Assembly: GCF_048548695.1 (NCBI RefSeq) | Contig: NZ_JBLYIF010000008.1 | DNA length: 64,000 nucleotides | Reading direction: 5' to 3' (one strand) | From: Neptuniibacter sp048548695 | GTDB taxonomy: Bacteria > Pseudomonadota > Gammaproteobacteria > Pseudomonadales > Balneatricaceae | Part shown: piece by piece, positions 43,418 through 50,666 of the stretch | Numbering within the stretch: the stretch's first letter is position 1 | Layout of the letters: every line of letters begins with the position of its first letter | Translations under genes and position numbers: made by a program | Notes under the pieces: model-generated | The model's input: the letters and a program-made list of their open reading frames with translations, nothing else | Databases searched by the model: none | What the model was told of the DNA's origin: nothing

Positions 43418-44202
43418 CACTCAGCAGTAGTTGGCATTGTTTTAAAGGCATCTTAGTCCGCGAATTTCTGCGCTTTGTGCAGCAACGCTCCCGCTTTTTA
43501 AGCGCTCTTATCCGCCCCCTGCTCTGGCTTATCGTCTTTGCGGCGGGCTTTCGTGCAGCATTGGGCATTGCGATCATTGAGCCTTATGAGACCTACATCA
43601 CCTATGAGGTTTATATCGCCCCAGGCCTTTGCTGCATGATTCTGTTGTTTAACGGTATGCAGAGTAGTTTATCCATGGTGTATGACCGTGAAATGGGTAG
43701 CATGCGAGTGTTACTGATGAGCCCACTGCCTCGACCATACCTGCTGTTGTGCAAAATGGTGGCTACCGCGCTGATTTCATTAACCCAAGTCTATGCGTTT
43801 CTGCTGATTGCCCTGACGGTTGAAGTACAACCACCCCTGATAGGTTACCTGACTGTACTACCAGCACTGATGTTGGTAGCACTGATGCTGAGCTCGCTGG
43901 GACTACTGCTATCAACCCGGATCAAACAGCTGGAAAACTTCGCCGGCGTCATGAACTTCGTCATTTTCCCTATGTTTTTCCTGTCCTCAGCACTGTACCC
44001 CTTGTGGAAGATGCAGGAAGCCAGTGAATGGCTGTACTGGCTCTGCCAAGTGAATCCATTTACCCATGCTGTCGAGCTGGTTCGCTATGCCCTGTATATG
44101 CAACTGAATACAGATGCCATGATGATTACAGCTGGCGCAACACTGGTATTCAGTGCTGTCGCCGTCACTGGCTTCAGCCCACAGAAAGGTGGCCGTGGCT
44201 AA
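43414..44202 (+). CDS. pedC: ABC-2 type permease of the PQQ-associated transporter (PedC-like)
   Basis: 262 residues with six predicted helices (~25-45, 60-80, 105-130, 140-160, 170-195, 230-250), ABC-2 fold, as in exporters. With the upstream ATPase it makes a half-size export-type transporter, although the partner at 40474 looks like an import-type binding protein. Such mixed sets are standard in ped loci. Ends one base before the convergent MFS stop. Confidence 0.87.
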   Translation: MTLSSSWHCFKGILVREFLRFVQQRSRFLSALIRPLLWLIVFAAGFRAALGIAIIEPYETYITYEVYIAPGLCCMILLFNGMQSSLSMVYDREMGSMRVLLMSPLPRPYLLLCKMVATALISLTQVYAFLLIALTVEVQPPLIGYLTVLPALMLVALMLSSLGLLLSTRIKQLENFAGVMNFVIFPMFFLSSALYPLWKMQEASEWLYWLCQVNPFTHAVELVRYALYMQLNTDAMMITAGATLVFSAVAVTGFSPQKGGRG

Positions 44203-45387
44203 TTATGCTACCTCATGCTCAGTCTGCCGCTGCAACCAGCGCAGGCTGAGCATACCCAGTACCGGACCAGGTACAAACAACCACATAATCCAGGCAATCG
44301 GAACGTCTGATAGCAGCATGGCACTGAGCTGAACAGATACCATAGAGATAGAAAAACCTACACAGTTAATCATGGTTAAGGCGCTACCCACCACTGCGGG
44401 AGGAGCGGTCTGTGCTGACAATGCGGAAAACTGTGGCGAATCACCAACAATAGTGAAACCCCAGAACCACCAGAACAACAACATTACCCAAAGCGGTAAA
44501 TTAAAGGCCAGGGGTGAAAGCAGGCAGCATAATCCTGATCCCAATAACATGTAAAAAGCCACCCGGCGACTACCAAACTTCACCGACCAGCGTCCCCCGG
44601 CAATACAGCCAAACAAACCGGCCGCAATCACGGTAAAAGACCAAAAGGCGATGTTGAGCGTCTGCCCATGATTAACGGCCCAGGCTTGCAACCAGAATGG
44701 CACCAGAGCCCAGACAGCGTAGAGCTCCCACATATGACCGAAATAGCCACCTGCGGATGCACGTAAGGGTTTATGCTGTAATGCCACCCAGAGGTCACGT
44801 AAACTCAGCGCCTTACCTTGGTGCAGCGCAGGCCCGTCCGGCACGCCCAATAAGATCAGCCACCCCCCAATAAAAGCCGCCAGACTGACCGAATAAATTA
44901 CCGGCTGCCAACTGGAAAACTGCAATGCCGAGACAAAGTGCGGAGACGCGGTACCCAGGGCTAAGGCACCCACCAGATAACCCAGCGCCCTGCCCAGCCC
45001 TTCCGGATACCAGCCCGTGGCTATTTTCATACCAACCGGATAAACCCCCGCCAGCATCATGCCGCCCAAAAACCTTAAGACCACAACCTGCTGTAAGTTG
45101 TCAGCCCACAGCGCAATACCCAGATTAGCCACCGCACTGCCGGTCGCACACACAAAGAATAAATACCGCGGGGAGATACGGTCAGCCAACGCCAGCAGCG
45201 CAAAGAGCAATGCGCCACAGATGAAGCCAAACTGCACTGAGTTGGTCAGTGGTGCAACGGCGCTATCCGCTAACTGCCAGGACTGCTGTAGCAGGGGCAG
45301 AATGGCATTACCGGCGAACCAGGTCGATGTGCCCAGAAACTGAGCCAGGATAATTAAGGGTAATATTCGCCGGGGCCGTTGTTGCAT
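44203..45387 (-). CDS. Major facilitator superfamily transporter
   Basis: 394 residues with 12 predicted helices in two sets of six. The first loop contains FALLALADRISPRYLFF, in the place of the MFS GxxxDRxGRR signature. Substrate unknown; an MFS gene is also found in the exa/pqq region of Pseudomonas aeruginosa. The gene lies 20 bp past the stop of the minus-strand importer operon and may be co-transcribed with it. Confidence 0.87.
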   Translation of the reverse strand: MQQRPRRILPLIILAQFLGTSTWFAGNAILPLLQQSWQLADSAVAPLTNSVQFGFICGALLFALLALADRISPRYLFFVCATGSAVANLGIALWADNLQQVVVLRFLGGMMLAGVYPVGMKIATGWYPEGLGRALGYLVGALALGTASPHFVSALQFSSWQPVIYSVSLAAFIGGWLILLGVPDGPALHQGKALSLRDLWVALQHKPLRASAGGYFGHMWELYAVWALVPFWLQAWAVNHGQTLNIAFWSFTVIAAGLFGCIAGGRWSVKFGSRRVAFYMLLGSGLCCLLSPLAFNLPLWVMLLFWWFWGFTIVGDSPQFSALSAQTAPPAVVGSALTMINCVGFSISMVSVQLSAMLLSDVPIAWIMWLFVPGPVLGMLSLRWLQRQTEHEVA

Positions 45388-45407
45388 TACCCGCTCCTTA
45401 AGAACAG

Positions 45408-46076
45408 CTAAGCGACTGTACTGAACTGCTCGTGCAGTTTCTGATCCAGCATATCGCGAGACAGTTCCGTGCTGCTGGCACTGAATACCAGTTGCGCCGG
45501 ACGACCACCCAGTACGGAGATGCGATCCCCCATTTCCAGCGCCTCATCCAGGTCATGAGTTACATAAATCAAACAGCGTGTCGGATGATCACAGACCAGG
45601 CGTTTAATCAGTCGCCGCATCTGCGCTGCTGTCGGGGTGTCCAGCGAGACCAGTGGTTCATCCATCAATACCAGCTCAGGCTCAACCAACAGGCAACGTG
45701 CCAGCGCCGCACGCCGCGCCATGCCCAGCGAAATACGCGATGGATAAAAATCTGCGTAATCTTTCAGGTTAACCGCATCCAGCATCTCTTCCACCGCCGC
45801 GTTATCATCTTTGACCAACAAAAGATTCTCGCGCAGGGTACGCCATGGCAATAAACGGGGTTGCTGGAACAGATAACCGATCTGCGGTTTCTCTCCCTGC
45901 CAAACCGTTTTCACGCCATCCACATCAAGGTCCGCCAGAATATTCAACAGCGTCGTTTTGCCAAAGCCCGACGGACCGATCAAACAGTGGCTCTCGCCAG
46001 GTTGCAACGACAGGCCTATTTCGCCCAGTACGGCCTGACCATCAAAACTGCGGCCGGGAATTTGCCAGTTAATCAT
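45408..46076 (-). CDS. ABC importer ATP-binding protein (SsuB/TauB/NrtD-like)
   Basis: 222 residues from the ATG at 46076, which overlaps the permease stop (ATGA). Walker A GPSGFGKTT (~31-39), Q-loop YLFQQPRLLPWRT (the LLPW pattern is typical of nitrate/taurine/sulfonate importers), degenerate signature RISLGMARRAALARCL, Walker B LVLMDEPLVSLD and switch His THDLDEA. The signature SLGMARR in place of LSGGMRQR marks a divergent subgroup. Confidence 0.88.
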   Translation of the reverse strand: MINWQIPGRSFDGQAVLGEIGLSLQPGESHCLIGPSGFGKTTLLNILADLDVDGVKTVWQGEKPQIGYLFQQPRLLPWRTLRENLLLVKDDNAAVEEMLDAVNLKDYADFYPSRISLGMARRAALARCLLVEPELVLMDEPLVSLDTPTAAQMRRLIKRLVCDHPTRCLIYVTHDLDEALEMGDRISVLGGRPAQLVFSASSTELSRDMLDQKLHEQFSTVA

Positions 46077-46831
46077 GCTGAAGCCCCTTTCTGCCAACGC
46101 CCCGCATAACGATCAAGAGGCTGCAAAATAAACCACTCAATCAATTGCACCACGCCAATAAATGCAAAGCTGTATGCGAGAATGGTTGCCACATCAAACA
46201 ACTGGAACGCCAAGTGCAGCTGAAAGCCAACCCCTTCTGATCGACCCAGCAACTCAACTACAAGGACAATTTTCCAGATCAGCGCCAGACCACCCCGGGT
46301 CGCCACCATGACATAAGGGAAAAGCTGCGGCCACCAGAGGTGCTGCAGTCGCTTGCGCCATGAAAAATGATAGGCACGCGACATCTCTTCCAGTTCCGGA
46401 TCAAACATCCTCGCCCCCTCACGCAGGGTCACGGCCACATTGGGAAGTTTATTGATGATCACCGCTGCCACAGCGGCGGTCTCAACCAGACCAAACCAGA
46501 TGTAGAGCAAAATAATGACCACCAATGCTGGAATGTTAAGCAATATTATCAACAAAGGATCAAGGATTCTGTTACACAGGGCAAACCGCCCCATGGCAAC
46601 CCCCAGGCAGATACCAAGGAACATGGCGGCACAGAAACTGATCACAACACGTTGCAGAGTGATCAGCAGGTTAGGCAGCAAACGGTCTTGCTGCCATTCA
46701 ATCATGATCTTGTCCGCCACATGCTGCGGCCCTGGCAACATTGGGTTCTGTAACCACAATGCAGCCAGATACCAACACAACAGCAAGACTGCTATGGCAA
46801 GCAGCTGATCTCTAAGTCGGCTGGTTGTCAT
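46073..46831 (-). CDS. ABC importer permease (SsuC/TauC-like)
   Basis: 252 residues, six helices, with the BPD_transp_1 EAA-loop region (LEEMSRAYHFSWRKRLQHLWWPQLFPYV, in parts). Overlaps the binding-protein gene by four bases at its start and the ATPase gene by four at its end, giving a tight SBP-permease-ATPase operon. Confidence 0.88.
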   Translation of the reverse strand: MTTSRLRDQLLAIAVLLLCWYLAALWLQNPMLPGPQHVADKIMIEWQQDRLLPNLLITLQRVVISFCAAMFLGICLGVAMGRFALCNRILDPLLIILLNIPALVVIILLYIWFGLVETAAVAAVIINKLPNVAVTLREGARMFDPELEEMSRAYHFSWRKRLQHLWWPQLFPYVMVATRGGLALIWKIVLVVELLGRSEGVGFQLHLAFQLFDVATILAYSFAFIGVVQLIEWFILQPLDRYAGRWQKGASA

Positions 46832-47796
46832 AGTGTATTCCGATAAAATACCGCTGGATCCAGCTGTTCACCCGACGGGTTAGGATCAAGGGAGTCAATT
46901 AAGCGGTAGAACACCTGTGCATCGTCAACCTGCTGCTCAGATAAGACACCGGGAGTACCCTGCAAATACCCTGCCTTCAACGCCTGAAAAATCTCTTCAC
47001 TTTCCGCATTCATCAGGGGGCGAATCTCTGCCCACTCTGCATCATCGGCTGCCAGCCGTTGCTTAGCCTCGGTAATTGCAGCAGCAAAACCAGCTACTGC
47101 AGTTGGCGACCGTTGGGCAAAGTCCGCATTAAAAAGATACCCCAGAATGGGCAGGCCTGACTTCATGCCCAGATCATGCATCAGCTGCTGCATGCTCACC
47201 ATAGGCTTGTAGCCCTCTGTTTCAAGGCGGGCACCGTAATGCCAAAATGTCGCCAGTAGATCTACCTGGCCACGCCTGAGCGCCTGGCTGAGTAATGGAG
47301 GTGCTCCAAACTGAATTTCTGCTTCCTGCCGCAGATCGACACCCTGGGCTTTTGCGGCAGCCTGGAGCAAGACCCAGCTCTTGTTCATGGGGCCGCCGGC
47401 AACACCAATTTTTTTACCACGCAGGTCGGTCAAAGAGGTGATTTTGCTATCAGGCGGTAATAGAACGCTGCCAATCTGACTGGAAAATGGGATAAAACGC
47501 AGGTTTGCTCCGGCATTGTTACGCTTGCCCGCCCAGAGCCAGTCTGAGACCACCAGATCTGCGCCGCCGCTGGTTAAGGCCAGTTTCGCTGCAGAGAGGC
47601 TGGCCATTTTTTGCATTTCCAGTTTAAAGCCGTGGGCCCGGTCTATCTGTTGATTGAGTATGTACTGCAGCTCCCAATTCACCGTGCCCGACTGTAAAAC
47701 AGCCACCCGTACGACTGGCAACTGACTAGCCGCTGACACCTGAACCGAAAACAGCACAAGCAACAAAACGAAATACCGCATAACAACAAGTTTCAT
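46828..47796 (-). CDS. NMT1/SsuA-like substrate-binding protein
   Basis: 322 residues with signal peptide (~1-23, ...SVQVSAA). Type-2 binding fold: VVRVAVLQSGTVNWELQYI, SGGADLVVSDWLW, LTDLRGKKIGVAGGPMNKSW. Relatives bind nitrate, taurine, alkanesulfonates or thiamine precursors. Its position in the PQQ island raises the idea of an island-specific ligand. Weak ribosome site; ATG 47796 used, with 47781 as an alternative. Confidence 0.86.
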   Translation of the reverse strand: MKLVVMRYFVLLLVLFSVQVSAASQLPVVRVAVLQSGTVNWELQYILNQQIDRAHGFKLEMQKMASLSAAKLALTSGGADLVVSDWLWAGKRNNAGANLRFIPFSSQIGSVLLPPDSKITSLTDLRGKKIGVAGGPMNKSWVLLQAAAKAQGVDLRQEAEIQFGAPPLLSQALRRGQVDLLATFWHYGARLETEGYKPMVSMQQLMHDLGMKSGLPILGYLFNADFAQRSPTAVAGFAAAITEAKQRLAADDAEWAEIRPLMNAESEEIFQALKAGYLQGTPGVLSEQQVDDAQVFYRLIDSLDPNPSGEQLDPAVFYRNTL

Positions 47797-48008
47797 AACA
47801 TACCCGGTTGTGATTATTTTTATATTGGTGCCATGCGATCCTAAATGAACGAACCGCTAAGGTCAGACGGCCTTACTGCACCGTATTGAGAATAAGTACT
47901 GTGGCACGTAAATCTGACTTACGTTCCATAAAAAGACACGTTACCAAAATACGAGGCTGACCGCAGGCTAAAAATACTACTTTCGAACTAGCATAACGGG
48001 CCATTAGT

Positions 48009-48034
48009 AGTACCGCCACACCCGTGGCGGTACT
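48009..48034. repeat. Inverted repeat upstream of the importer operon
   Basis: Perfect 11-bp arms (48009-48019 with 48024-48034), 4-nt loop, no T-run. It lies between the carbonic anhydrase stop and the importer start and could be either a weak terminator or an operator. Confidence 0.55.
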
Positions 48035-48061
48035 TAGCCAAAATAAAGCCGAAACAATCGC

Positions 48062-48727
48062 TTATGTAGAGAGTTGCGAAATAATATCCGCATAGTGATC
48101 AGAAAAATCCTGGAAGGCGTCGTCATGGTGGCCACAGCAGCTAATCCGGCCAGATTTAATATCATAAACCCAGCCATGAATTGACAGTTTGTTGGTCGCT
48201 AATTTAGCCGCTACCACAGGGTGCGTGCGCAGATGCTGAACCTGCTGCAGCACATTCTGCTCAATAGCTTCATTCAAGAATTCTGGGGCAACGCACTGAT
48301 CCCCTGGTAAGTTGTTTCGTTCACGCACAATTTCCATGGCGGAGCGGCAATGGCCCAGCCACTCTTTTACATGAGGTAAGCCTTTCAGGGCACTCAAATC
48401 CAGTGCACCTTTTATGGCCCCACAATCAGTGTGCCCGCAAACGATAATATTACGCACACCTAACACTGCCACAGCATATTCAATAGAAGCCGTCATACCA
48501 CCGGTTTCATTGCTATGCGGAGGAATAATATTACCCGCATTGCGGCAGATAAAAAGATCACCCGGATTGGAGCCCGTCAGCAAGTTGGGGTCTATTCGTG
48601 AATCAGAGCAAGTGATAAATAACACATCCGGATTTTGGCCCAGGTCCGCCAATGTACCGAATAGATCCTTACGCTCTGGATAGATCTCACGCTTAAATGT
48701 CAAAACACCCTGAATAATCTGTTCCAT
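48062..48727 (-). CDS. Beta-class carbonic anhydrase (CynT-like)
   Basis: 221 residues. Interconverts CO2 and bicarbonate. Zinc ligands Cys40 in CSDSRIDPN (with Asp42 and Arg44), His99 and Cys102 in CGHTDCGAIKG; IRNAGNI-like block CRNAGNIIPP and closing IHGWVYDIKSG. No signal peptide, so cytoplasmic. It sits alone within the PQQ island; it might supply bicarbonate for carboxylation during growth on C2/C3 alcohols, which is inference. Confidence 0.94.
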   Translation of the reverse strand: MEQIIQGVLTFKREIYPERKDLFGTLADLGQNPDVLFITCSDSRIDPNLLTGSNPGDLFICRNAGNIIPPHSNETGGMTASIEYAVAVLGVRNIIVCGHTDCGAIKGALDLSALKGLPHVKEWLGHCRSAMEIVRERNNLPGDQCVAPEFLNEAIEQNVLQQVQHLRTHPVVAAKLATNKLSIHGWVYDIKSGRISCCGHHDDAFQDFSDHYADIISQLST

Positions 48728-49238
48728 TCTACATGCCTGTCCTGTTCAAAAAGCTGCTGCAGCACCTACACGGCGCCCACGGTGCGCATACTAGGAGTAT
48801 TTATCCGTTCATTTCAACTAAAACCTCATCAGGCGCAGACGAATCAGCGTTGTTCGCCCGTACCACCTGAAACATCCGGCGATATTAACACGCAGCTCCC
48901 GCCCCAGTGACCTAGTGTCAACCACCAGTACCTGCCAGAATTGAGAAGCCTGCCATGCCCCACTAACGTAACCCGGTATTCAAGTGTACCCTGTACGCGT
49001 GTCAAGACGACTGCCAGCCAGTAAATTATCAGTGGCACACTTGATTGACTGGATACAACAGACCTCTGAGCACTGAAAACCATCCTGCACCGGCTTACAG
49101 AATTTGGTCCAACACCACCTATACTGGCTGGAAACGTGATAATTCATACTTAAGGTCCCGCTGTTTGAATCGATAGTAGAATTTTTAGCCAACCCCACAC
49201 AGGGTGTAATACCAACATATTTATATGGGCAGTTTAAG
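48728..49238. other. 511-bp intergenic region before the CXXXCW gene
   Basis: No supported gene; two overlapping minus-strand frames lack ribosome sites and recognisable content. It should hold the carbonic anhydrase promoter and that of the 49239 gene. ATACTTAAGGT starts ~93 bp before the latter. Confidence 0.35.
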
Positions 49239-49823
49239 ATGCGTTACCTGTTATTGCTGATTGTGCTCAGCCCATGGACACTGGCCGGTCCTGGTTCACA
49301 GGCACTCACAGAGGAAAACACCCGCTGGCCTGGCGTAACCGACGAAAATTTTGAGCTGTTCAGCTTTGATGGATATCGGTTGTTTCGCTATCGCAGCCCA
49401 ACCCCTCAAGGCAGTGATTACGCCACAACAATTAATACCTTGCAGCTACAGCGGCTACTGCAACAAGATCCAAAGCCCGCACTGTTGGATGTACAACCCA
49501 TCCCATGGAACGGCGTATTTATTCAGCAAAAACCGCGCTTACACTTGCCGGGCAGCATGTGGCTGCCCAATGTTGGGCAAGGTGAACCTGAGGCACGGTG
49601 GCTGGAGTATTACCGTAAAAACCTTAAACAACTATCAGGGGGTGACAAACATTATCCACTGGTGATTTACTGTACCGCAGATTGCTGGATGTCTTGGAAT
49701 GCTGTAAAACGAGCAGCATCACTAGGTTACAGTAATATTTTTTGGTATCGCAATGGCACAGATGGCTGGGTCGAACATGACTTACCGCTGGAGCTAGCAG
49801 AGCCTGAATCTTTCCCGCCCTGA
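49239..49823 (+). CDS. PQQ-associated exported rhodanese-like protein with Cys-x3-Cys-Trp motif
   Basis: 194 residues with signal peptide (~1-16, ...LSPWTLAG). The family is known as the PQQ-dependent catabolism-associated 'CXXCW motif' proteins; here the motif reads YCTADCWMSWNAVKRA (~146-161), in the position of a rhodanese active-site Cys. LLDVQPIPW (~86-94) and the spacing also fit a rhodanese-like fold. It could handle sulfur or a disulfide in the periplasm, alongside the SoxYZ-like carrier. Lies 111 bp before the AgmR-type gene. Confidence 0.85.
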   Translation: MRYLLLLIVLSPWTLAGPGSQALTEENTRWPGVTDENFELFSFDGYRLFRYRSPTPQGSDYATTINTLQLQRLLQQDPKPALLDVQPIPWNGVFIQQKPRLHLPGSMWLPNVGQGEPEARWLEYYRKNLKQLSGGDKHYPLVIYCTADCWMSWNAVKRAASLGYSNIFWYRNGTDGWVEHDLPLELAEPESFPP

Positions 49824-49934
49824 CCGAGTCCTGCGGGGAATGGGAAATTTCCGGATTCCAAGCTCGAACAATGACAAAGTAGCCCAAGGCACGCATAATT
49901 AGGCTATATAACAAAAACTTGCTGGAGAGAGATC

Positions 49935-50603
49935 GTGTATAAAATCCTCATAGCCGATGATCATCCACTGTTTCGTGAAGCAATAATCAGTGTTATCCAA
50001 AACAGTTTTCCTGGCTGTGAAACCCTGGATACAGAAGATCTCGAAAGTGCTCTGGCCATTGCCCAAAAAGAAGAAGAGCTGGATCTGATCCTGCTCGACC
50101 TCAATATGCCGGGCATGAACGGTCTCAACGGCCTGATCACCCTGCGCAATGACATGCCAACAGTGCCTGTCGTTATTGTCTCAGCTGAAGAAGACAAACA
50201 GATCGTACTGCAGGCCATCACCTATGGTGCTGTAGGCTTTATTACCAAATCGTCTCCGCGGGAGCAGATGACTGAAGCGCTGGAGCAAATTCTAGCCGGT
50301 AACGTTTATCTGCCTTCAGATATCATTCGCGCCAGTCAGGTCGACAGCCGACGCAACCAGCGCAAAGACGATAACCAGATCCCACCTGAACTGCTTTCAT
50401 CCCTGACCCGGCGCCAGTTGCTGGTATTGGAGCGGATGTCAAAGGGTGAATCTAACAAACAGATCGCTTACAACCTGAATATTGCAGAAACCACTGTCAA
50501 AGCGCATGTGTCGGCAATTCTGCGTAAGCTCGGGGTGCACAACCGGATACAGGCAGTTCTGTCTGCAGGCAACATAGACTTCAATGAATACCTGAAACGC
50601 TAA
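49935..50603 (+). CDS. agmR: AgmR/ErbR/PedR1-type LuxR response regulator
   Basis: 222 residues: receiver (MYKILIADDHPLFREAI, Asp in LILLDLNMPGM, Lys in GFITKSSPR) and LuxR helix-turn-helix (LTRRQLLVLERMSKGESNKQIAYNLNIAETTVKAHV, in parts). The chain reads like AgmR over its whole length. AgmR-type proteins activate the PQQ alcohol dehydrogenase, PQQ synthesis and transport genes in Pseudomonas. GGAGAGAG precedes the codon GTG at 49935. Ends at a strong terminator shared with the convergent hybrid kinase. Confidence 0.92.
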   Translation: MYKILIADDHPLFREAIISVIQNSFPGCETLDTEDLESALAIAQKEEELDLILLDLNMPGMNGLNGLITLRNDMPTVPVVIVSAEEDKQIVLQAITYGAVGFITKSSPREQMTEALEQILAGNVYLPSDIIRASQVDSRRNQRKDDNQIPPELLSSLTRRQLLVLERMSKGESNKQIAYNLNIAETTVKAHVSAILRKLGVHNRIQAVLSAGNIDFNEYLKR

Positions 50604-50618
50604 CAGCAACGTTGAACC

Positions 50619-50648
50619 ATAAAAAACCGGGTTACCCCGGTTTTTTAT
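50619..50648. terminator. Bidirectional terminator between agmR and the hybrid kinase
   Basis: 13-bp perfect stem (50619-50631 with 50636-50648), 4-nt loop, A-run and T-run forming the lower stem, so it works both ways. Confidence 0.92.
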
Positions 50649-50666
50649 GCCTGATACACTCAGAAA

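Noticed and set aside
48844..49198. Two overlapping minus-strand frames of 72-79 aa in the 48.7-49.2 kb gap
   Set aside because: No ribosome sites, poor start codons, no recognisable motif.
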